NCBI GenBank assembly: GCA_036746235.1
Contig: DAIOEN010000008.1
Coordinates: 14,726 to 78,725 of the forward strand
Length of the DNA: 64,000 nt
DNA from: CALARM01 sp036746235
GTDB lineage: Bacteria; Vulcanimicrobiota; SpSt-956; JAKJGF01
Reading direction: 5' to 3'
The stretch's first letter is position 1, and each line of letters opens with the position of its first letter. The notes under the pieces were generated by a model that ran no database searches, was not told the DNA's origin, and saw only the letters and a list, made by a program, of their open reading frames with translations. The position numbers and the translations under genes were made by a program. Positions 63,701-64,000 of the stretch are shown here, piece by piece.

Positions 63701-63917
63701 TTACATATTGCATAACCTGATTATCTGTTTTTTTGAGCCTTATTCTGAAACCTTCATTCAATTTAATTACTGTATTTATAGCTTTTTTTAAGAGTGAAAA
63801 ATCTATTTTTTCTCTGTATTTAACCGTAAAAGCTATATTTGCAAAGGATGTGCCTTCATATTTTTCTTCCGTAAACCAGATTCTTTTCTGAGGATGTGTC
63901 AGTTCATAATGTTCCAT
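36711..63917 (-). CDS. NRPS2: six-module, 9,068-residue nonribosomal peptide synthetase with reductase and CAP_ED domains
   Basis: Order: C-A-T-E, C-A-T-E, C-A-T-E, C-A-T, C-A-T-E, C-C*-A-T, R, CAP_ED. Carrier serines are near residues 979, 2475, 3977, 5479 and 6535 (LGGDS) and 8469 (LGGHS). Epimerase motifs HHLCIDMVSWRI lie near 1164, 2667, 4167 and 6722. The C* motif near 7627 is HSIISDT, so its catalytic His is Ser. The reductase loop GATGFLG is near 8570. The predicted product is a hexapeptide with D residues at positions 1, 2, 3 and 5, released as aldehyde or alcohol. The start at 63917 has AAGGAAGGA upstream; an ATG ten codons earlier lacks one. Modules 1-3 share identical DNA blocks. 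At 27.2 kb it is one of the larger single bacterial genes. Confidence 0.97.
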   Translation of the reverse strand: MEHYELTHPQKRIWFTEEKYEGTSFANIAFTVKYREKIDFSLLKKAINTVIKLNEGFRIRLKKTDNQVMQYVSPFREYIPEYLDFSDENEEILQKWVKNKTNEPFMLTDSELFHFSLIKFNDSEEGYYVKIHHIISDGWTADLVFNEIEHYYDMFKNGKEPEEISYPSYIQFISEEEDYLESPEAEKDREFWLKYLSPLPEEINLSEKKVKSDNIIAKATSIKIPGELSGKIYEYCKEYKTSIFKVLLSCFAIYTGRITSSDEAVIGSGNHNRSTKDQKKMTGMFVGTIPLKIKLDKDMDFNSFVQKNGSDVNNIIKNHSRYPFDLLAGELRKAYGIRPDYLLNITLVGLPAFEDQRKQIERIVPSYEPSDISIHIFEKVEESKKYIELEWTYQTEKFNQEHIERTHHLLCQVLNDALGEPHKKISHVKMCPHEEEKMILEEFNNTFFEIPEDVTVQELFEEQAKLHAHKPAVIYEGQILSYGELNRQANQLAWRLREDGLKQEEGAGILMDTSPDMIVAILGVLKAGGFYIPIDRDYPSHRISYMLSDSGTKFLITRRSFYNKFTFEGIVYDLEERNLLMGNKGNPEKINTPNDLVYVIYTSGTTGKPKGVMIENHSLLNLSFYFINSRGIREKDNTSKYMAPAFDASVVEIFPSLLSGATIHIIPKSIRLSPSLLNEYYEEHNITGALLPTQFGEQFMALTKNQSLKWIVIAGEKLKSFIPQRYKVYNGYGPTEYTVETSSFIIDKYYENIPIGKPACNTSVYITDSFENLQPVGVPGELCISGYGLSRGYLNQMELTQKKFVENPFKPGEKMYKTGDLARWLPDGNLEFLGRIDRQVKIRGFRIELAEIEQAMKSFDSVKDAVVVDHVDENKRPYLCGYYMSDKYLDTDKMKKDLTKNLPDYMIPRYILKIDKIPLTPHGKVDKNALPLPDKSLMSSGYVAPATEEERFMAKIWEDILRCGSVGINDNFFSLGGDSIMSIQVVARAREAGINISAGMLEAHPTISELLSIEKVLPLKKKGEDKILTGEVPLIPVQEWFFEQDFLDFNHFNQSFLFTLKEPGDREIIEKTLDLLVKHHDGLRLRFRKENIWSQWYEKPEKTSVSVEMIDLSSVTEELSAFITEKCRLLQSSLNITEGPVLRAVLFKGHRDGSDRLFIVIHHLCIDMVSWRIIIEDFHNIYRKLSDSLTPSLPAKTSSYRDWAKTLKGYVSEAEKYSDYWLSVLKDSSHMPVQYKDSKYSDIRNYKVSLSDTDTELLLNAVPSAYNTQINDILLSALLMAFYRSFNLSDLLINLEGHGREEGSGEVDLSRTVGWFTTIFPVHLKSPSLADYGTIIKSVKEILRNIPERGLSYGILRYLSDTGEDLKKLECKRVAFNYLGQMDGSIMDGELLSGMEVSTGDFVSPRNSIINLLDINGFVSVGSLSMIFGYSNHIWDEEKVKELAHHFTESLKEIINHCVEPGRKHFTPSDFPLAEVTQSFLDGISDPSSVEAIYGLSPLQEGLMFHAMASPDSDHYCVQTSWSYEGEVDVNALKEAWSGIFSSHPVFRTGFYWEGDKPFQIVYRKVSFPWHTVDLSEMDREKQEEEIEKIRENLRSDGFNLSKPPLSYLHLFIMGRAEYRFIWTTHHIIIDGWSMPLILQEVHSRYEAIINREIFQMKSVKPFEDYIKWLSEQDREKTVDFWKNGLSDFSTATPLTVNNSRLDIHKSIENLREHIHNISEDFFSLCQIFARSSQVTLNAVLHLAWSSVLSCYSGLDDILYGITVSGRPPELSGIEKMIGLFINTIPVRVKLRPEESVLSNLKNIQNNIQEGNKFSHISLNKIQSLSGMAPGETLFYSLFAFENYPFDESARENKSIEMSDLKAYEKTNYPLNLIIVPGRELSIKFSYDGDCFTEHVIELMTGHMVSALKWIIQNSESLLGDMDIVTEREKNLLLKTFNDTYYDVPKEVTVQELIEKTAELYPEKTAVIYKGEKLSYRELNEGANKLAHYLRGEGVKRDSRVALLLDRSCHMIVSVLAAVKAGGCYVPVDPEYPVERIKYILSDSGSLMLLTEPHLAEKIKPSIKVLNVTDSSLYTGDGKNLPVLNTSRDLAYIIYTSGSTGQPKGVMIEHHSLVNMCIWYKHTRDLSEKDSMTKYASFGFDASVWEIFPCLISGASLHIIGEDIRLSPSELNTYYEENNVTVSFLPTQFAEQFVEMFENTKLRWLDTGGDKLRSFKKKNYAVVNNYGPTEYTVCTTNFVIDKYYENIPIGKPVYNTTVYILDKHNRLTPLSVPGELCISGAGIARGYLNRPELTAGKFVENPFVPGERMYRTGDLARWLSDGNIEFLGRIDQQVKIRGFRIELGEIEEALKKIDSVKDAVVIDRSDKQGNKYLCGYYISDIKLKSSQLQKELSHFLPDYMIPSCFIKIDKIPVTAHGKLDRKALPEPEESDLASHETYVAPRNDREEILARIWKKVLKCDRAGIYDNFFHLGGDSIMSIQVVARANSEGINITASQLLHHPTIAAIAEEAEKKPSLRAEQKLLAGEVPLIPVQEWFFEQDFLDFNHFNQSFLFTLKQPGDREIIEKTLNLLVKHHDGLRLRFRHIEDTQAEGKWIQYYEKPEKTSVSVEMADLSSVTEELSAFITEKCNLLQSYLNITDGPVLRAVIFKGHRDGRDRLFIAIHHLCIDMVSWRIIIEDFHNIYRKLSDSLTPSLPAKTSSYRDWAKTLKGYVSEAEKYSDYWLSVLKDSSHMPVQYKDSKYSDIRNYKVSLSDKDTELLLNALPCVYNTQINDILLSALLLSLYRSFNISELVINLEGHGREETVGEVNLSRTVGWFTTIFPVRLKSFSMTDYGTLVKSVKETLRSIPGNGLSYGVLRCFSDIKEELKKLECKRVAFNYLGQMDESIMEGELLRGSDEDTGNAVSQGNSIINLLDINGFVTAGSLSMIFGYSNHIWEKEKVKEVADNFINSLKEIINHCIEPGRKHFTPSDFPLASVSQSFLDGIGDPSSIEAIYGLSPLQEGLLFHALSDPDSDQYCTQSSWTYRGELNINALEESWNGVFSTHPILRTGFVWEDGESPFQIVYRRVSLPWHTMDLSEMDREKQEVKIEETRKKIRLEGFNLSKPPLSYLHLFILGRSEYRFIWTVHHILLDGWSMPLILQELNRRYEAVINREIFQMKPVKPFEDYIKWLSEQDIEKTMDYWKKGLSDFSTATPLTVNISRLDIHKSIENLREYVHYLPEDFFSECQTFARSREVTFNALIQLAWSSVLSLYSGSEDILYGNTVSGRPPELAGVENMTGLFINTIPMRVKLRPEESVFFNLKHIHNVIQNGNNFSHMSLNKIQSLSGISPGEALFYNLFVYENYPFDESARESRAIEMSDLKAYEKTNYPLNLIIVPEKELTIKFSYDGDCFTEDVIENMTLHIEESLKWIIQNSDSLLKDMDIVTDREKNLLFKTFNDTYYDVPEEVTVQELIEKTAALYPEKTAVIYKGEKLSYMELNERANKLANYLRREGVKRDSRIAILLDRSCHMIVSVLAAVKAGGCYVPIDPEYPVERIKYIISDSGALMLLTELHLAEKIKPSVKVLNVTDSSLYTGDGKNLPALNTSKDLAYIIYTSGSTGQPKGVMIEHHSLVNMCIWYKHTRDLSEKDSMTKYASFGFDASVWEIFPCLISGASLHIIGEDIRLSPSELNTYYEENNVTVSFLPTQFAEQFVEMFENTKLRWLDTGGDKLRSFKKKNYAVVNNYGPTEYTVCTTSFIIDKYYENIPIGKPVYNTTVYILDKHNRMTPLSVPGELCISGAGMARGYLNRDELTAEKFVENPFVPGERMYRTGDLARWLSDGNIEFLGRIDQQVKIRGFRIELGEIEEALKKIDSVKDAVVIDRSDKQGNKYLCGYYISDIKLKSSELQKELSQFLPDYMIPSCFLKIDKIPVTAHGKLDRKALPEPDEDDLASHETYVAPRNEREEILARIWKKVLKCERVGIYDNFFHLGGDSIMSIQVVARANSEGINITASQLLHHPTIAAIAEESEKKPSLRAEQKLLAGEVLLIPVQEWFFEQNFLDFNHFNQSFLFTLKEPGDREIIEKTFNLLVNHHDGLRLRFRQIEDTQSEGKWIQYYEKPEKTSVSVEIIDLSSVTEELSVFITEKCNLLQSSLNITDGPVTGAALFKGHKDGCDRLFIVIHHLCIDMVSWRIIIEDFHNIYKKLSDSLTPSLPAKTSSYRDWAKTLKGYVSEAEKYSDYWLQVLRYSSSFPVEYKESKCSDIRNYKVSLADKDTELLLNAVPSVYNTQINDILLAALLLAWNRTFNVSDLLINLEGHGREETAGEVNLSRTVGWFTDIFPVHLKSPSMTDYGTVIKSVKETMRAIPDNGISYGVLRYFSELKDELKQLESRNVAFNYLGQMDGSIMEGELLCGSEESGGHDVSPLNSIINLLDINGFVTGGSLSMIFGYTGVIWREEKVKELAHYFIESLKEIINHCIEPGRKHFTPSDFPLASVSQSFLDGISDPSSVESIYGLSPLQEGLLFHALSDPSSDQYCTQICWTYEGDLNISALKDVWNDIFSTHAIFRTGFVWEEGESPFQIVYRGVSLPWHEMDLSEMEREKQEEEIENVRKKIRLEGFNLSKPPLSYLHLFIMGRSEYRFIWTSHHILLDGWSMPLILKEVNRRYEAIVNKEIFHMKGVKPFEDYIKWLSEQDMGKTMDYWKKVLLDFSTLTSLTVNRARLDIHKSIENLREYVYCLPGDFVARCQEFARSREVTLNALIQLAWSCVLSVYSGSDDILYGNTVSGRPPELAGVEHMVGLFINTIPVRTKLNPMESALYNLKHIHNVIQEGNNSSYISLNKLQPLASITPGESLFYSLFVFENYPFDESARGSKAIVIKDPKSYEKTNYPLNLLVVPGKELSIKFSYDGDCFTEYVIENMTLHIEEALKWIIQNSDSLLKDMDIVTDREKNLLLKTFNDTYYDFPKGVTIHELIEKTVELYPEKTAVVYKDEKLSYRELNERANKLAHYLRSEGVMSDRRVGIFLDPSCHMIVSVLAVLKAGGAYVPVDPHYPMDRINYIISDSCAMMLITEPHLAEKIKPSIKVLDTTDNSLYTGDCENLPVLNTSKDLAYIIYTSGSTGQPKGVMIEHRSLVNMCLWHKNTHHLSEKDSMTKYASFGFDASVWEIFPCLISGASLHIIGEDIRLSPSELNTYYEENNISVSFLPTQFAEQFVEMFENKSLRWLDTGGDKLRSFKKKNYALVNNYGPTEYTVCTTSFIIDKYYENIPIGKPLYNTTVYILDKYNRLCPLSVPGELCISGAGMARGYLNRDELTAEKFVENPFVPGERMYRTGDLARWLPDGNIEFLGRIDAQVKIRGFRIELGEIEEALKKIDSVIDAVVIDRSDKKGNKYLCSYYISDIKLKSVELQKELSQFLPDYMLPSCFLKIDKIPVTAHGKVDRKSLPEPEESDLASHETYVAPRNDREEILAALWKDVLKCDRVGIYDNFFGLGGDSIMSIQIAARAHKEGIHITASHLLHHPTIASISQEIEKESLSKIEGAGADTEFEEIDHFAGVPQAFLDSMGELSSIEAIYDLSPLQEGFLFHALSAPDSDSYCTQFLWRYEGDIHINALKESWDAIFSAHAMFRTGFVWKEDDKPYQVVYKHVSLPWYTVDLSEKDSSEQEKRIGEIVETSRRSVCNLETPPAGSLYLFILGNDNYKFLWTYHHIILDGWSMSLVIKELHERYDCIINKKVFTVKSPAPFEKYIRWLSVQNNEELINYWKSDLSDFSAPTPLMINTSRLDIHKSIEKPAIHIRNIEGTFLSECQQFARSSGVTVNALLQFAWSCVLSCYSGSDDILYGTTVSGRPPELVGVEGMIGLFINTIPLRVKLNYETSILENLKNIQTSIQEGSSLSHISLSKLQSLSGVPGGEALFYSLFVFENFPFASEVTGLKDMQSYGKTNYPLTVMIALEKALSVSVSYDGDCFPEHVIERLTCHIESALEWIVRHGGNLLKEIDIVSEEEKNLLLKTFNDTYYEFPQNVMIQELIEKEAELHPEKTAVVYRDEKLSYRELNERANKLAHFLRREGVRPESRVGIFLMPSCHMIVSALGVIKAGGAYVPIDPFYPADRINYMMSDSEALVLITEPALAEKVKPSIKVLDITDPYIYTGTGENLPLLNSPKDLAFIIYTSGSTGKPKGVMLEHHSLVNLCLWFNSNRQLSEKDNMAKFASFGFDASILEIFPALISGVTLYVIGEDIRLSPSELNTYFEENNITICFFPTNFAEQFINQFDNHSLRWLITGGDKLKTYRDRHYSVVNIYGPTECTVFTTEFTVDKYYENIPIGKPMGNMTVYILNKYNRLTPVCVPGELCIYGAGMGRGYLNRPDLTKEKFAENPFVPGEKMYRTGDLARWLPDGNIEFVGRIDHQIKIRGYRVELGEIEEALKKLEGIKDTVVLAKTDKDGNKYLCTYYISDIKLKSSQLQKELSEFLPNYMVPSCFIKIDKIPLTTHGKLDRKALPEPEQGDLDSHETYVAPRNEKEEILASIWQKVLKCHKVGIYDNFFHLGGDSIMSIQVAARAHNEGINITASQLLHHPTIASICAETEKKIVTERDRGPLTGEVPLIPVEKWFFEQEFIHLNHFNQSFLFTLKEEGNREIIEKTLDLLANHHDGLRLRFRQGEGGIDDRWIQYYKKPEKNSVSLEMVDLSSVPEDSSLFITEKCNFIQESLDITEGPVMRACLFKGHRDGRDRFFIVIHHLCIDMVSWRIIIEDFQNIYRQISEGKNPSLPAKSSSYRDWSESLIKYIPSAEKFMPYWTEVLKNTSSLPVEYKKSTFSHIRNSMVSLDLHDTELLLNTVPSAYNTQINDILLSALLIAFHRSFNISDLVINLEGHGREETVAEVDLSRSAGWFTTIFPLRLKSPSLTDCSSVIKSVKEILRNIPGKGLSYGVLRYLSEHREELKKLEQKRVAFNYLGQFDGTIMDGDLFSMGDEGHGSDISPDNEILNLLDVSGFVSGGSLSMTFGYSTHIWNEKDIKEMSDNFIESLKEIICHCSKSVTKYLTPSDFPLAALSQSFLDNITDPSSIESIYSLSPLQEGLFFHALSDPDSDQYCTQVSWTYKGNLNIESLKEAWHGIYSCHSIFRTAFLWERADKPFQVVYKKISLPWYITDISEMEREKQEEEIEKVRKDLRVHWFNLNKLPLSYLHLFIRGGSEYRFIWTSHHILLDGWSMPLIFQELNRRYEAIVNKEIFDFTPPPPFESYIKWIVDQGDEKITDYWKKVLSDFSSPTPLTVNRTPLDIHKSIEHMKEYSHTLPEDFCNECQKFARSAGVTLNAIVHLAWSSVLSSYSGLEDILYGMTVSGRPSDLRGVEQMVGLFINAVPLRVRLEPDEPVKENLKNIHISIQDASNMSYMSLNKIQSFSSIPPGEALFNCLFVFENYPFEEGALENKGIVIKDMKPYEKTNYPLNITIGPGKELFIRISYDGDCFTDDVIEKMTNDIESALKWMVQNGENPLKDMENRKFLQISPVSPMDYYPVSSGQKRLILAGQMESRTIAFNNPCVFSIKGLLDHRRLSNAIDKIIDRHEILRTSFHIKDDKPVQKIHEKVRLKRIYREGSDGDIPEIVKDFIRPFDLSKAPLFRICLVKTGEKKHIFILDIHSIISDTVSCDIFMKELWSFYYGCEPEPLKIQYRDFAFWYESFLKSYEIKRQKKYWHEIYEGEIPQLNLITDFPRPSEMSFRGKERFFNIDSNVSASLKFLSEEKNSTLFMLLFSSFSILMSKYTSHEDIIIGTRAAGRALPDITSLIGMFENTLPVRTSPRSSSTFDDFFRDTEEKILSAFYNQDYQLDMLIDSLGIKRESSRNTLFDVMFTLTERKEEQFMGDITVKSLSFSNDTAKVDLSFTVIENDHDLGLSIEYRDDLFLPETIDRMAEHFECLLKNIVKNPSYQLKDLTILTEEERKKIFCDFNSTEMPYPQDKTIIELFQEEAEKNPDNIALVYKDKKLTYRELNQRANQLARLLRSKGIRPDNIVSILAEPSLEMLVGTMGIIKSGAAYMPVDFKYPVDRVLYMLADSNSSIILTQKHLCEKLKDFSGDIINLDDESLYEGDMSNPEIITKQHNLAYIIYTSGSTGRPKGVMIEHGSLINLSLWQADSVNLVPGDRTTKYAGFGFDVSVGEIFSTLIKGASLYIISDDIRISLKDLNEYFEEHSINKIFLPTQFGEHFMELVDNKSLSIVDVAGEKLKHYRKRNYRLLNKYGPTEYTVYTTCFEVDKPYDNIPIGKPVWNTKIFIVDKHNNLQPVGVAGELCISGAGLARGYLNNLSLTEEKFVANPFEAGKKMYRTGDLARWLPDGNIEYLGRMDQQVKVRGYRIEIGEVEHALKEYPLIKDVSIIAREITEGDTALCAYIVSDSDIDIEPLKESLKKTLPEYMVPSYFIKLKELPLTPSGKVDRKNLPSPDMAVDRKDIKLPKNEAEEKIMRAWEKILEISNISVRDNFFTLGGHSLKAVALVAELQKDFEIQLNDVFKYQTVEEMAENLTGIKDNLKKKLMDIKKDMSLPASPDIKLPQIDKAMEKYRGDYKKYGSLDLSQKRKYKNILLTGATGFLGSYLFRDLLRKDGYSLYIPVRGKNEEDCRERLINKLNYYFGPGFFEQYGHRIHILKGDLSAEYFGLSRDLYDDLSLKIDCIINSAANVRHYGLYEEFYRDNVQSVSNLLKFALTGKKKDIHHVSTTSVGGGHIKNKKVSLFTEDMVNIGQTSENVYIKTKLEAEKLLIDGRKKGVMINIYRAGNITFDSKTGIFQENIDSNGFYQRMKSFINLGIVPMNFGRVDLSYVDGVSGAILALFDLAEIKQEIFHIENFVKTDLSYLLSSPESGLNLEQKPLPLIIDYLLEHYDHSDFREYIERLIVHMGWMAYEDVKKMTHVIIMSEKTEFILERAGYKWPCAGMDSFKKMIYEALKERVSLLRECPVFSGLSSDEFSMVAARARQVYYGEDSEILTEGQTDKNFYVIARGAVSVSSLSTSGWIGTVSIMGEGNVLGENHIFEEKPSAIIAEPAMGDVLIFVFDGKDMRSIMDRVPDITGNLIKELNNKLEKLQKIIVSIG
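36714..37150 (-). other. NRPS2 C-terminal CAP_ED domain
   Basis: LLRECPVFSGLSSDEF, GEDSEILTEGQTDKNFYVIA, RGAVSVSS, MGEGNVLGENHIFEE, and a terminal helix. Same fold pattern as in NRPS1. The phosphate cassette reads PSAIIA, again lacking the Arg used to hold the cyclic phosphate. Confidence 0.85.
37280..38250 (-). other. NRPS2 thioester reductase (R) domain
   Basis: NILLTGATGFLGSYLFRDLL nucleotide-binding loop, Y-x3-K in VYIKTK, and NIYRAGNITFDSKTG. Closely similar to the NRPS1 domain. Reductive release, no thioesterase. Confidence 0.9.
38380..42834 (-). other. NRPS2 module 6 (C-C*-A-T)
   Basis: C6 (about 41500-42815) has intact HHILLDG. C* (about 40160-41475) has HSIISDT with catalytic His replaced by Ser and the Gly by Thr. 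A pocket by hand D-V-G-F-D-A-K-V-Y. The carrier motif is LGGHS. Same layout as NRPS1 module 4. Confidence 0.85.
42835..47309 (-). other. NRPS2 module 5 (C-A-T-E)
   Basis: C domain HHIILDG; A pocket by hand D-A-L-F-I-G-I-V-F, different from modules 2-4 and hydrophobic; carrier Ser near 6535; epimerase present. Confidence 0.85.
47310..50489 (-). other. NRPS2 module 4 (C-A-T)
   Basis: C domain HHILLDG; A pocket by hand again D-A-W-F-D-G-N-V-C. No epimerase follows carrier Ser 5479. This is the only interior module leaving an L residue. The linker to the next C domain is like that of NRPS1 modules 2-3 (acidic, EEIDHFAGV). Confidence 0.85.
52254..52523. repeat. 270-base block identical to 56760-57029 (A domains of NRPS2 modules 3 and 2)
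   Basis: Base-for-base identical by direct reading, offset 4,506 bases. Covers the end of the adenylation domain (QVKIRGFRIELGEIEEALKK region). Confidence 0.9.
52816..53120. repeat. 305-base block identical to 57322-57626 (A domains of NRPS2 modules 3 and 2)
   Basis: Base-for-base identical by direct reading, same 4,506-base offset. Covers the substrate-pocket half of the adenylation domain (FGFDASVWEIFPCLISGASL region), so both modules share specificity. Confidence 0.9.
54998..59499 (-). other. NRPS2 module 2 (C-A-T-E)
   Basis: C domain HHIIIDG; A pocket by hand D-A-W-F-D-G-N-V-C; carrier Ser near 2475; epimerase present. About 1,500 residues. Shares 270- and 305-base identical blocks with module 3 and a 277-base identical block with module 1. 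Confidence 0.85.
55658..55934. repeat. 277-base block identical to 60161-60437 (E domains of NRPS2 modules 2 and 1)
   Basis: Base-for-base identical by direct reading, offset 4,503 bases. Covers the epimerase from the HHL motif to the YKVSLSD segment. Confidence 0.9.
59500..63917 (-). other. NRPS2 module 1 (starter C-A-T-E)
   Basis: The starter C domain has HHIISDG. A pocket by hand D-A-V-L-V-A-G-V-E, similar to NRPS1 module 1 (D-S-A-L-L-A-G-V-E). Unlike NRPS1 module 1 it carries an epimerase, so residue 1 is D. Confidence 0.8.
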
Positions 63918-64000
63918 TTTATATTCCTTCCTTCCCCTATGTATCATTTCATCATTTCTTCCCCACTCTTAATATCGGAAACTATATTAAATAGTTTATC
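63918..64000 (-). promoter_or_regulatory. NRPS2 leader with strong ribosome site
   Basis: On the minus strand a purine-rich GGGGAAGGAAGGAATAT stretch lies just before the ATG at 63917 and serves as the ribosome site. The promoter is not evident in the 83 bases available. Confidence 0.6.

Noticed and set aside
15100..63900. Many plus-strand ORFs of 60-160 codons inside the NRPS genes
   Set aside because: They are antisense shadows of conserved NRPS coding sequence, recur at equivalent places in each module, and lack supporting ribosome sites or domains.

Overview
This window comes from a low-GC bacterial chromosome. More than two thirds of it is two giant, co-oriented nonribosomal peptide synthetase (NRPS) genes on the minus strand: one of 5,623 codons (15097-31968) and one of 9,068 codons (36711-63917). 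I cannot name the organism. Lipoproteins, a Tat-type signal, a Nif11-type peptide, a Bacillus-length leucyl-tRNA synthetase and Clostridium/Paenibacillus-like NRPS domains are mixed together, which would fit an uncultured lineage, but nothing here settles it.

Layout. 0.2-1.8 kb (+): an orphan Phd/YefM-type antitoxin, an unrecognised 140-residue protein and a double zinc-finger/DUF4384 protein, closed by a perfect 18-bp terminator hairpin. 1.8-8.1 kb (-): leucyl-tRNA synthetase followed by a class V aminotransferase, and separately a receiver-HTH-cupin regulator followed by an exported HEAT-repeat protein. 8.3-15 kb: a secreted PQQ-type beta-propeller, a small zinc-ribbon protein, then a plus-strand set of a Tat-exported DUF1460 amidase-like protein, two paralogous repeat lipoproteins and a Nif11-type leader peptide with a short two-cysteine core. 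15.1-32 kb: NRPS1. 32.2-36.4 kb: a gene-poor island with two PIN-domain toxin-antitoxin loci, decayed genes and an unrecognised lipoprotein. 36.7-63.9 kb: NRPS2.

NRPS1 reads C-A-T, C-A-T, C-A-T-E, C-C*-A-T, R, CAP_ED. NRPS2 reads C-A-T-E, C-A-T-E, C-A-T-E, C-A-T, C-A-T-E, C-C*-A-T, R, CAP_ED. Each has its own starter C domain and its own reductase release domain. They therefore probably work as two separate lines making a tetrapeptide and a hexapeptide aldehyde (or alcohol). Both share two unusual traits: a tandem pair of condensation domains before the last module, the second with the catalytic His replaced by Ser (C*), and a cyclic-nucleotide-binding-like (CAP_ED) domain fused after the reductase. 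NRPS2 modules 1-3 contain long stretches of identical DNA, evidence of recent module duplication or gene conversion. No phosphopantetheinyl transferase, MbtH protein or exporter lies in the window.

Intergenic DNA between 3.8 and 14.7 kb carries a family of short 7-base-period repeats that is absent from the NRPS genes.
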